A stretch of 22,106 nucleotides of DNA, taken from the NCBI GenBank assembly GCA_003153055.1, contig PMBV01000061.1, positions 11,817-33,922 on the forward strand, read 5' to 3'. Source of the stretch: Myxococcales bacterium (GTDB taxonomy: Bacteria > Myxococcota > Myxococcia > Myxococcales > Myxococcaceae). Each line of letters begins with the position of its first letter. Position 1 is the stretch's first letter. A model generated the notes under the pieces. That model saw nothing but the letters and a program-made list of their open reading frames with translations, searched no databases and was not told the origin of the DNA. Positions 6,926-14,072 of the stretch are shown piece after piece. The position numbers and the translations under genes were made by a program.

Positions 6926-7890
6926 ACCACGATCAGAGAGACCTCGACGGAGGGGACGAGCGACTCCTGGATCCGGCGGACGCGGCCTTCATGGCCCAGC
7001 TCCTGCCGCCCCTCGACGACCGCCCAGGCCCGGCGCGCCGCCGTTCGACAGGAGCCTCGGGCGCCATGGTGGCGGCGGTCGTCGACGCGGCCCTCGCCCA
7101 GCGCGACGCCGTGACGATGGCGATGGAGTCTCCCCTCGTGGTGCCGCTGCGCTCCCGGTCGCGTGGCCGCAGCGCCATGCTGGCCGCCGCCGCGGTGGCC
7201 CTCTTTTCCCTGGGGGCTGGCGCCGCCGTGTTGGTGGCTCGGGTGATTCGCACGGCCCCAGCCCAGCCCCCTGCGCCGCGGGTCAACCCAGTGCCTGCCC
7301 GTGCGCCCGCGGTGGCGGCGCCAGTCGTCGAGGAGCCGGCGCCCGAGGTGGTTGAGCCTGAACCCACCCAACCCGAGCCCGCCGCGGTGGTCCCACCTGG
7401 GGCCTCGGCCAAGCGCCACGTGGTGACGCACAAACGGCACCGCGCAGCGCCCAAGGTCGTGGACGCTCCGGTGGCGTCGAACTGGCTCGAGGAGGTCGAC
7501 CTCGCCAGCGCACCGCTCGAGGATCTCCTCGCCCTGGCCAACCGGCTGCGGCGCGGGCACGAGTGGCGCTCCGCTGACGAGGTCTACCAGGCCGTCATCG
7601 ATCGCTTCCCTGGCTCCGACGCCGCGGTGGTGGCGGAGATCGCCTCGGCCACGCTCCATGTCGAGCAACTCAAGGATGCTTCAGGCGCCCTCGATGGCTA
7701 CCGGCGCGCCTTGGCCGCTCGGCCTTCCGGGGCCCTGGCCGAAGAGGCTCGCTGGGGCATCGTCGAGGCGCTGAGGGCGCTGGGCGACAAGCCGGCCGAA
7801 GTGTCGGCGCTGCGTGACTTCCTCGAGCATCACCCTGTCTCGGCGCTGGTTCCGGCTGCGCGAAGGCGAACGGTCGAGCTGGCGCCATGA
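6922..7890 (+). CDS. One-pass membrane protein with C-terminal TPR repeats, candidate anti-sigma partner
   Basis: The 322-residue product overlaps the sigma-factor stop codon and has GGAGG upstream. Residues 1-80 are a polar cytoplasmic segment (LDPADAAFMAQLLPPLDD), residues about 85-108 a membrane span (SAMLAAAAVALFSLGAGAAVLV) preceded by RSRSRGR, as expected for an N-in orientation. A long Pro/Ala/Glu spacer (112-180) crosses the periplasm, and residues about 188-320 carry three TPR-like helical pairs (LANRLRRGHEWRSADEVYQAVIDRFP, DASGALDGYRRALAARP, EVSALRDFLEHHP). Sigma-factor operons in these bacteria often pair the sigma factor with such a protein. No zinc-binding HxxxCxxC anti-sigma motif is present, so the regulatory role is inferred from position and topology only. 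Confidence 0.78.
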   Translation: MNHDQRDLDGGDERLLDPADAAFMAQLLPPLDDRPGPARRRSTGASGAMVAAVVDAALAQRDAVTMAMESPLVVPLRSRSRGRSAMLAAAAVALFSLGAGAAVLVARVIRTAPAQPPAPRVNPVPARAPAVAAPVVEEPAPEVVEPEPTQPEPAAVVPPGASAKRHVVTHKRHRAAPKVVDAPVASNWLEEVDLASAPLEDLLALANRLRRGHEWRSADEVYQAVIDRFPGSDAAVVAEIASATLHVEQLKDASGALDGYRRALAARPSGALAEEARWGIVEALRALGDKPAEVSALRDFLEHHPVSALVPAARRRTVELAP

Positions 7891-8969
7891 CGCCGACGAG
7901 GGTCGGGGCCCTCGTGCTCTTCCTCGCTGGCGCCTCGTGCATCACCCGGGACACCGTGGCCACCTTCGTGGAGGGTGGGCAGGCCGCGAGCGCGGTCTTC
8001 GAGCATGGCCTGTGCGGGTGCGGAACGCTCGACTTCAGCCCCAACCTGTTCATCGACGGCTTCGACTCGCGGGTCGCACCCTGGGCGGCCGACGCGGGAA
8101 TGGGTGACTTCGCGGGCAACTCGAATCTCATTTTCCCCGGCCTGCTGACGGTGACCGGCGATGTCACCGTCGCCGGGAGCGTGGCCGTGGGCACGGGGTT
8201 GGGCACTGGGTTGGTGGTGGGCCGGGACCTCTTCATTCAGGGCACCTTGGGGAGAGGCAGTTCGGAGGTAAGGGTCGGTGCCTCGGCCAGCATCGGCGAC
8301 GACGTATTCGTGAGCAGGCTCGATGTCGGGGGTGTGCTCACCATGCCCGCGACCGCCAGCGCCGGCGGCGTCATCACCGCAGCCTCGAGGCGGACGAGCG
8401 AGGTCTCGGTGCCGCTGCCCTGCCGGTGTGACGCCGATGCTGGCGTCGACGTGGCGGCCCTCGTCGAGATGCATCGCCTGAGCAACGACAACGCGGCCAT
8501 CGGGCTCGACCCCACCGCGTTCACCAACCTCGGAGCCGACACGCCGCTCAAGCTGCCCTGCGGCGTGTTCTTCATCGACGGGGTGACCGGCCAGGGCCCG
8601 TTGACTCTCCACGCCACCGGGCGCGCCGCGGCCTTCGTCAAGGGTTCGGACACTCCGCTGGCCGTGCTGCTCGACCCGGGTGCCGAGCTCGATCTCTTCG
8701 TCGACGGCCGGCTCTCCCTCGCGCCCGGCGCCTTCGGAGACCCGGCTCGACCCAGGGCGTTGCGCGTCTACAGCACCGCCGGCACCATCGACCTGTCCCA
8801 CGTGGCCTTCTCGGCGCTCCTCTACGCCCCGAGCGCCAACCTCACCTCGTCGACGGCCAGTGAAGTCTTCGGCGCGCTGGCGGTTGGCACCATCACCGGC
8901 GGGTGGGGGGGCCGGCTGGCGGTTCATTACGACCGGGCCGCGACCTCCCCCAAGGAAGCCTGTCAGTGA
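7887..8969 (+). CDS. Lipoprotein with bactofilin-like/beta-helical repeats
   Basis: The 360-residue product overlaps the preceding stop by ATGA, making it the third gene of the sigma-factor operon. The N-terminus (TRVGALVLFLAGASC) ends in a lipobox with Cys18. A Cys-rich patch (HGLCGCG) follows. Residues about 85-165 are short repeated strands rich in V, G and T (LLTVTGDVTVAGSVAVGTG, GRDLFIQGTLG, GASASIGDDVFVSRLDVGG), typical of a beta-helical or polymer-forming fold. The C-terminal part (ALLYAPSANLTSSTASEVFGALAVGTITGGWGGRLAVHYDRA) resembles the closing region of DUF7305-like surface proteins in which a carbohydrate- or pilus-like scaffold is built. Surface location is inferred from the lipobox; a role as the sigma factor's signal or target is speculation. 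Confidence 0.72.
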   Translation: MTPTRVGALVLFLAGASCITRDTVATFVEGGQAASAVFEHGLCGCGTLDFSPNLFIDGFDSRVAPWAADAGMGDFAGNSNLIFPGLLTVTGDVTVAGSVAVGTGLGTGLVVGRDLFIQGTLGRGSSEVRVGASASIGDDVFVSRLDVGGVLTMPATASAGGVITAASRRTSEVSVPLPCRCDADAGVDVAALVEMHRLSNDNAAIGLDPTAFTNLGADTPLKLPCGVFFIDGVTGQGPLTLHATGRAAAFVKGSDTPLAVLLDPGAELDLFVDGRLSLAPGAFGDPARPRALRVYSTAGTIDLSHVAFSALLYAPSANLTSSTASEVFGALAVGTITGGWGGRLAVHYDRAATSPKEACQ

Positions 8970-9056
8970 GCTGAAGGCCAGGGAGCGGCTTAGGGCGCTG
9001 ATCGAAACAACCTCGCCATCCTCGGCGCCGATCCATCCCGGCCGGCTTCGTTGCTC

Positions 9057-9073
9057 GTCGGTCACGTACCGAC
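9057..9073. promoter_or_regulatory. Perfect dyad upstream of the PL9 lyase, possible operator
   Basis: GTCGGT-CACGT-ACCGAC is a six-base perfect inverted repeat with a five-base centre, about 180 bases before the PL9 start codon. It sits between TTGCTC (9051-9056) and TATGCT (9077-9082), a -35/-10-like pair with an unusually long 20-base spacer, an arrangement known for MerR-type operators. No MerR gene is in the window. The rest of the 282-base gap (8970-9251) holds no other gene. Confidence 0.3.
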
Positions 9074-9172
9074 GGGTATGCTCCCTCCTCACGCCTCGCC
9101 AGCCGGGCGTCTCGACGCCGATCCCTGGCGACGCTATTTCGACCAGCGCCCTTACCTTGACCGGCCAAGTGG

Positions 9173-9186
9173 CCTGACCCGATCCA
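9173..9186 (+). promoter_or_regulatory. 14-base sequence shared with the GH48/DUF1552 control region
   Basis: CCTGACCCGATCCA lies 66 bases before the PL9 start. The same 14 bases occur, on the opposite strand, at 21387-21400 between the GH48 and DUF1552 genes. A 14-base match somewhere in 22 kb of GC-rich DNA is not improbable, but both copies are in intergenic regions beside polysaccharide-degradation genes. Confidence 0.3.
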
Positions 9187-9204
9187 ATGGGACCGGTCTC
9201 TTTC

Positions 9205-9231
9205 GTCACGCCCGGCCGGTGCGGGCATGAC
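9205..9231 (+). other. Leader hairpin just before the PL9 ribosome site
   Basis: GTCACGCCCG (9205-9214) pairs with CGGGCATGAC (9222-9231) over ten positions with one mismatch, closing a seven-base loop. It ends seven bases before the AAGGAGG ribosome site at 9239-9245. It could be a short leader terminator or a translation-control element; no known riboswitch consensus is visible. Confidence 0.35.
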
Positions 9232-9251
9232 CCCCTTGAAGGAGGCCGCCA

Positions 9252-11918
9252 GTGAAATTGCCTGCTTTCGCACGACTTTTGAGCCTTGGTTTCACGGCGT
9301 TTCTCGCTGCGTGCGGGGTCGGCCCAGGCCAGGTGGGCCCCTCGATTCTCGATTTTTCGCCGACTTCGGGCGTGGTGGGCGCGGTGGTTACCCTCCACGG
9401 TTGCGGCTTCTCGGCGACGGCCTCGGCCGACCGGGTGTTGTTCAACGGCATCGAGGCGGCCATCAGCTCGGCTTCGACGAGCCAGCTCACCGTCACGGTG
9501 CCCGCCGGCGCCACGACGGGGAAACTCCAGGTGCTGGTGGCGGGGCGCACGGCCAACTCCACCAAGGACTTCACCGTCACCACGGCCAGCGCCGACGGGC
9601 CCACCATCACGGGCTTCACCCCGGCCTCAGGCCCCGTGGGCACTCAGGTCACCATCTCGGGCACCCGCTTCGCGTCGACCACTGGAGGCAACACCGTCGA
9701 GCTCAGCGGGCTCGCCGCGGTGGTGAGCGCTGCCTCGGCGACCGCTCTCACGGCGACCGTGCCCTCGGGGGCGGCCACCGGCCCCATCACCGTGACCGTG
9801 GGCGGGCACACCGCGGCTTCGGCGACGGACTTCGTGGTGACCGACGGCGCTGGAGGCCCCACCATCGCGACCTTGGCTCCCGCCTCGGGGCCTGTGGGCA
9901 CCACTCTCGTCATCTCGGGGAGCGGCTTCTCGTCGGCGGCCATCGTCATGCTCAATGGCGCCGCGGCCACCGTCACCGCCGCGTCGGCGACCTCTCTCAC
10001 CGTCACCGTTCCCTCGGGCGCCACGACCGGCCGAGTCACCGTCACGGTGGGTGGCAAGACCGCCACGTCGGCGACCGACTTCACCGTCAGCGAGTCGGGA
10101 GCGCCCACCATCGTCAGCTTCACGCCGACCTCAGGCCCAGTGGGAACCCTCGTCACCATCACCGGCACCAACTTCTCTTCGACCGCGGCGAACGACACGG
10201 TCAAGGTGAATGGCACCACGGCGACCGTCACCAGTGCGTCGAGCACCTCCCTCACCATCACCGTGCCCTCGGGGGCAAGCACCGGTCGCATCACCGTCAC
10301 CGTGGCTGGCAAGACGGCCGCATCCTCGTCGGACTTCACCGTGGGCGCCGCCTCGGCCAGCCCTTCCATCGCCAGCTTCACGCCCACCTCGGGCGCGGTG
10401 GGCAGCTCGGTCACGCTCTACGGGGCCAACTTCGCGACCCAGGCGAGCGGCGACGCGGTGGCGTTCAACGGCACTCCAGCGACCGTCTCGGCGGCCTCGA
10501 CCACCTCCCTTACCGTCACCGTGCCGGCCGGCGCCACCACCGGGCGTCTCACCGTCACCGTAGAGGGAAAGACGGCCACCTCGGCGACCGACTTCACCGT
10601 GACGTCGAGCAGCACCTCCGGGACCCTCTATGTCTCGCCCACCGGCGCAGCCAGCGCACCGGGCACCGAGACCCAGCCCATGGATTTGCCGACCGCCCTC
10701 ACCAAGGTGGCCCAAGGCGGCACCATCATCATGAAGGCCGGCACCTACGCGTTCTCGACGCAGCTCACCATCGAGGCGGCCAACTCGGGCCAGAGCGGCG
10801 CGCTGAAGAACCTGGTGGCCGCCGCTGGGGCGCGGCCGGTGCTCGACTTCTCTTCTCAGCCCTACGGCAACACCGCCTCGGTCTCGAACCCTCGGGGCCT
10901 GCAGCTCAACGGGAGCTGGTGGCACGTCAAGGGGCTCGAGGTGAAGGGCGCGGCCGACAACGGCATCTATGTCGCCGGCAGCCACGACATCATCGAGGGC
11001 TGCGTGCTGCACGCGAACCGAGACTCGGGGCTCCAGCTCGGTCGCGCCACCTCATCGACCGCTCGGGCCGACTGGCCTTCGTACAACCTCATCTTGAACT
11101 GCGAGTCGTACGACAACTACGACAGCCCGCCGAACGCCGGAGAGAACGCTGACGGCTTCGCCTGCAAGCTCACCACTGGCCCGGGCAACGTGTTTCGCGG
11201 GTGCATCTCGCACAACAACATCGACGACGGGTGGGACCTGTACACCAAGACAGACACCGGGGCCATCGACCCGGTGGTCATCGACCAATGCGTGTCATTC
11301 CACAACGGCACTCTCACCAACGGCACCACGAACCCCAACGGAGACCGCAACGGCTTCAAGCTGGGCGGTGAGAAGATCGCCGTCTCGCACCTGGTCACCC
11401 GCTCCATCGCGGCGGCCAACGGGAAGAACGGCTTCACCTTCAACTCGAACCCCGGGGCGATTCGCCTGGTGAACAACCTCGCCTGGGACAACGTGGAGGG
11501 CAACTTCAAGTTCGATGGCCCCGGTGTGTCGCTCGCCATCTTCGTGAACAACCTCTCGCTCTGGGTCGGGGCCAGCTCGATGGTGAGTGACCGAGCAGGA
11601 GCTTCGGGTGGAACCGTCATCGCCAACAACGGCTTCTGGGACAAGTCGAAGAAGAGCCTGTGGGGCTTCGCCGGCACGGGCACCTTCTCGGCGGCCGACC
11701 TCCAGTCGACCAGCTTGCCGAGCTCCTTCCCGTTGGCTCGCAACGCCGATGGCTCCTTTGCCCTGGGTACGTTGGGGCAGCTCACCTCGTCGAGCAAGCT
11801 CATCAACCTGGGGGTCGTGCCTTCGCTGCCGAGCGAGGCCGGAGTGCCCGGGCTGCCGTTCGACCCAGCCACGGCTTACGTGGGAGCTCCGGACCCGGGG
11901 GCCATCGAGCACCCGTAG
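9252..11918 (+). CDS. PL9-family pectate lyase lipoprotein with five IPT/TIG domains
   Basis: The 888-residue product starts at a GTG with AAGGAGG six bases upstream. A signal peptide ends in a lipobox (FLAACG, Cys21), so it is lipid-anchored. Five IPT/TIG Ig-like domains follow at about 30-110, 117-197, 203-280, 285-364 and 370-451, each with a 'f.P.sGpvGt.vti.G..F' opening. Residues about 458-888 form a right-handed beta-helix of PL9 type (Pel9A/PelL). The calcium site is intact: D634 (NADGF), then D658, D659 and D662 (DDGWD), the same 24-residue spacing as in PelL, and the catalytic lysine is K703 (NGFKLGG). It cleaves polygalacturonate by beta-elimination. The IPT stalk probably displays the lyase away from the cell. 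It heads a two-lyase pair. Confidence 0.93.
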   Translation: MKLPAFARLLSLGFTAFLAACGVGPGQVGPSILDFSPTSGVVGAVVTLHGCGFSATASADRVLFNGIEAAISSASTSQLTVTVPAGATTGKLQVLVAGRTANSTKDFTVTTASADGPTITGFTPASGPVGTQVTISGTRFASTTGGNTVELSGLAAVVSAASATALTATVPSGAATGPITVTVGGHTAASATDFVVTDGAGGPTIATLAPASGPVGTTLVISGSGFSSAAIVMLNGAAATVTAASATSLTVTVPSGATTGRVTVTVGGKTATSATDFTVSESGAPTIVSFTPTSGPVGTLVTITGTNFSSTAANDTVKVNGTTATVTSASSTSLTITVPSGASTGRITVTVAGKTAASSSDFTVGAASASPSIASFTPTSGAVGSSVTLYGANFATQASGDAVAFNGTPATVSAASTTSLTVTVPAGATTGRLTVTVEGKTATSATDFTVTSSSTSGTLYVSPTGAASAPGTETQPMDLPTALTKVAQGGTIIMKAGTYAFSTQLTIEAANSGQSGALKNLVAAAGARPVLDFSSQPYGNTASVSNPRGLQLNGSWWHVKGLEVKGAADNGIYVAGSHDIIEGCVLHANRDSGLQLGRATSSTARADWPSYNLILNCESYDNYDSPPNAGENADGFACKLTTGPGNVFRGCISHNNIDDGWDLYTKTDTGAIDPVVIDQCVSFHNGTLTNGTTNPNGDRNGFKLGGEKIAVSHLVTRSIAAANGKNGFTFNSNPGAIRLVNNLAWDNVEGNFKFDGPGVSLAIFVNNLSLWVGASSMVSDRAGASGGTVIANNGFWDKSKKSLWGFAGTGTFSAADLQSTSLPSSFPLARNADGSFALGTLGQLTSSSKLINLGVVPSLPSEAGVPGLPFDPATAYVGAPDPGAIEHP
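9342..10604 (+). repeat. Five tandem IPT/TIG-coding repeats (about 250 bases each)
   Basis: The coding DNA repeats with a period of about 246-258 bases, each unit encoding one IPT/TIG domain. Recurrent stretches include the codons for TVTVPSGATTGR and TSATDFTV. Units 2-5 are more alike than unit 1, which points to recent duplication. A sixth, diverged copy is found in the next gene (12090-12340). Confidence 0.85.
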
Positions 11919-11978
11919 CCAAGGTCATCACCCGAATCGCGGAGTTGGCTCTCTTTCGGGGCCTCAGCGAGGAGAAAC

Positions 11979-14009
11979 ATGAGTTCATCGTCGTCGCCTC
12001 GGAGTGTCGGGTGGTTCGCGCGCCTCGCGCCAGTGGTCCTGCTCACCCTCACGGCGGGGTGTGGCTCGCCGGCGACCATCGGCGGGCTTCCCCCTGTCAT
12101 CGCGTCCTTCGCACCGGCGTCCGGGCCCGTGGGCACCGACGTCGTCCTCAAGGGCGCGAGCTTCGACGCGACCGCCGACCACGATGTCGTGAAGTTCAAC
12201 GGCGTGCCGGCGACGGTGGCGGCGGCTTCGGCGACGTCGCTCACGGTGCGCGTCCCTTCTGGCGCCATCACCGGGGCCATCTCGGTGACGGTGGGAGAGT
12301 ATACCGCGGTGACCGCGGGGCCCTTCACCGTCACCACAGCGGGAGGTGAGCAAGCTCCCACCATCACTACTCAACCGGCCGACGCGACGGTCGCTCCTGG
12401 AGACTCGGCGGGGTTCTCGGTGGTGGCGTCCGGCACGGCGCCGTTGTCGTACCAGTGGAAGCTCGGCGGCCAGGCCATCAGCGGCGCGACCGCGGCGAGC
12501 TACACCATCACAGGGGTGACCACCGGCCACGCAGGGAGTTACACGGTGACGGTGTCGAACACCGTGGGCTCGGTGGACAGCACCGCGGCCGTCCTCACGG
12601 TCTCGAGCAGCACCGGCTCGTTGACCGCGTTCAACTTGACTGGCTTTGGCGCGGCCACCACCGGCGGAGGTGTCATCGCGGAGACCGACGCGGCCTACCG
12701 GAAGGTCACCACGCCGCTGGAGCTCGCCACCGCCATCCGTGACTCCAACAAGACGCAGGGGCTGGTGAAGGTCATCGAGATCATGAACGACTTGGACCTC
12801 GGGTGGACCGAGGTGGGCTCGAGCGTCCAGGGCCTCTCGAGCACGCCGTTCCGAGCCCACAACGCGCCCAAGCTGCACCCCGCGCTCCTCTCCAAGGGCG
12901 TCAGCGTCATCGACCTCAAGACCAAGGGCGGCGGACTGACCATGTTCTCGGCGAACGGAGCGACCCTTCGACACGCCACGCTCAACGTGAAGGGCACCTC
13001 GAACATCATCATTCGCAACCTGAAGTTCGACGAGCTGTGGGAGTGGGACGAGTCGACCAAGGGGAACTACGACAGCAACGACTGGGACTTCATCGACCTG
13101 GGAAACGGCGGCACGGTCACCGACATCTGGATCGACCACTGCACCTTCACCAAGACCTACGACGGCATCGTCGACATCAAGGGTGGCAGCTCGGGCATCA
13201 CCTTCTCGTGGAACAGGTACGTGGGCGACGATGGGGCCACCAACTCCGCGAGCTTCGTGCGCCAGCAGTTGAACGCGCTGGAGGCGAGCAAGTCGTCGTA
13301 CCCCATGTACAACTTCTTCCGTTCGAATGGCTTCAGCCTCGAAGACATCGCCGCCATTCACCGGGGCCATGACAAGACCCACCTCATCGGGGGCACGGCC
13401 CTCGACTCAGCCAACGCCGCCTTCTCGGTGACGTTCCACCACCAGTGGTACAAGAACACCTGGGACCGATTGCCTCGGCTGAGGGCCGGGCAGGTGCACA
13501 CCTACGACATCTTGGCCGATGACACCGAGGAGCTGGTGGCGCTGCGCAAGGCCAAGTCGCTGGTCGCGGCCATGAGCTCGTCGAACCAGAGCACCGCGAA
13601 CAACACCTACAACATGAGCCCGCCCCTCAACGGGAGCATCTCGACCGAGGGTGGCGCGGTGCTGGTGGAGAGCTCGGTCTACATCGACTGTCTGTGGCCG
13701 TTGCGGAACAACCAGACCGACCCGACCGACCCGACGTACACGGGGAAGATCCTCGCCAAGGACACCATGTATACCATGCACAACACCGACGGGACGACCA
13801 CCACGGTGCGGGGCACCAGCACCGACGCGGCCAACCCGCTGGGGCCCGTTCAGGCGACGGTCATTCCGTTCTCGTGGAATACATTCTCTGCGCTGCCCTA
13901 CACGTACACGCTCGATGACCCGGGCCAGTTGCCGTCACTCTTGCAAGCGAGTGCCGGCGCCGGCGCGCTGAGCTGGGCCAAGTCTCAGTGGCTCAAGACG
14001 TCGTACTGA
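11979..14009 (+). CDS. PL1-family pectate lyase lipoprotein with IPT and Ig-like domains
   Basis: The 676-residue product follows the PL9 gene by 60 bases, with GAGGAG five bases before the ATG, so the two are probably co-transcribed. The signal peptide ends in a lipobox (TLTAGC, Cys28). One IPT/TIG domain (about 38-120) and one Ig-like domain (about 128-208, TITTQPADATVAPG ... SYQW ... GSYTVTVSN) precede a PL1 beta-helix from about 215. Hallmarks are WIDHC at 384-388, a pair of acidic ligands D395/D399 (TYDGIVDI), an earlier Asp pair D368/D370, and the catalytic RxPxxR at 497-502 (RLPRLR) followed by GQVH. These match the calcium site and Arg218/Arg223 of PelC. It should cleave pectate at the cell surface, complementing the PL9 enzyme. 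Confidence 0.93.
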   Translation: MSSSSSPRSVGWFARLAPVVLLTLTAGCGSPATIGGLPPVIASFAPASGPVGTDVVLKGASFDATADHDVVKFNGVPATVAAASATSLTVRVPSGAITGAISVTVGEYTAVTAGPFTVTTAGGEQAPTITTQPADATVAPGDSAGFSVVASGTAPLSYQWKLGGQAISGATAASYTITGVTTGHAGSYTVTVSNTVGSVDSTAAVLTVSSSTGSLTAFNLTGFGAATTGGGVIAETDAAYRKVTTPLELATAIRDSNKTQGLVKVIEIMNDLDLGWTEVGSSVQGLSSTPFRAHNAPKLHPALLSKGVSVIDLKTKGGGLTMFSANGATLRHATLNVKGTSNIIIRNLKFDELWEWDESTKGNYDSNDWDFIDLGNGGTVTDIWIDHCTFTKTYDGIVDIKGGSSGITFSWNRYVGDDGATNSASFVRQQLNALEASKSSYPMYNFFRSNGFSLEDIAAIHRGHDKTHLIGGTALDSANAAFSVTFHHQWYKNTWDRLPRLRAGQVHTYDILADDTEELVALRKAKSLVAAMSSSNQSTANNTYNMSPPLNGSISTEGGAVLVESSVYIDCLWPLRNNQTDPTDPTYTGKILAKDTMYTMHNTDGTTTTVRGTSTDAANPLGPVQATVIPFSWNTFSALPYTYTLDDPGQLPSLLQASAGAGALSWAKSQWLKTSY

Positions 14010-14072
14010 TGTGGAGGCTCAGCGAGGTCGACGAGCTGACGTCGAAGCCCGGTCACCCGCCTGAGCAGTCAC

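Noticed and set aside
8970..9251. Possible c-di-GMP or other riboswitch before the PL9 gene
   Set aside because: Beyond one simple hairpin I find none of the conserved internal loops of known riboswitch classes.
9227..11152. 641-codon frame overlapping the PL9 gene on the same strand
   Set aside because: It reads the IPT repeats in the wrong phase, giving His/Arg/Gly-rich sequence; the PL9 frame has a lipobox, ribosome site and catalytic residues.
14028..14045. Stem TCGACG/CGTCGA between the convergent PL1 and DUF6055-like genes as a bidirectional terminator
   Set aside because: Only six pairs, no flanking T runs on either strand, and such short palindromes are frequent in this base composition.
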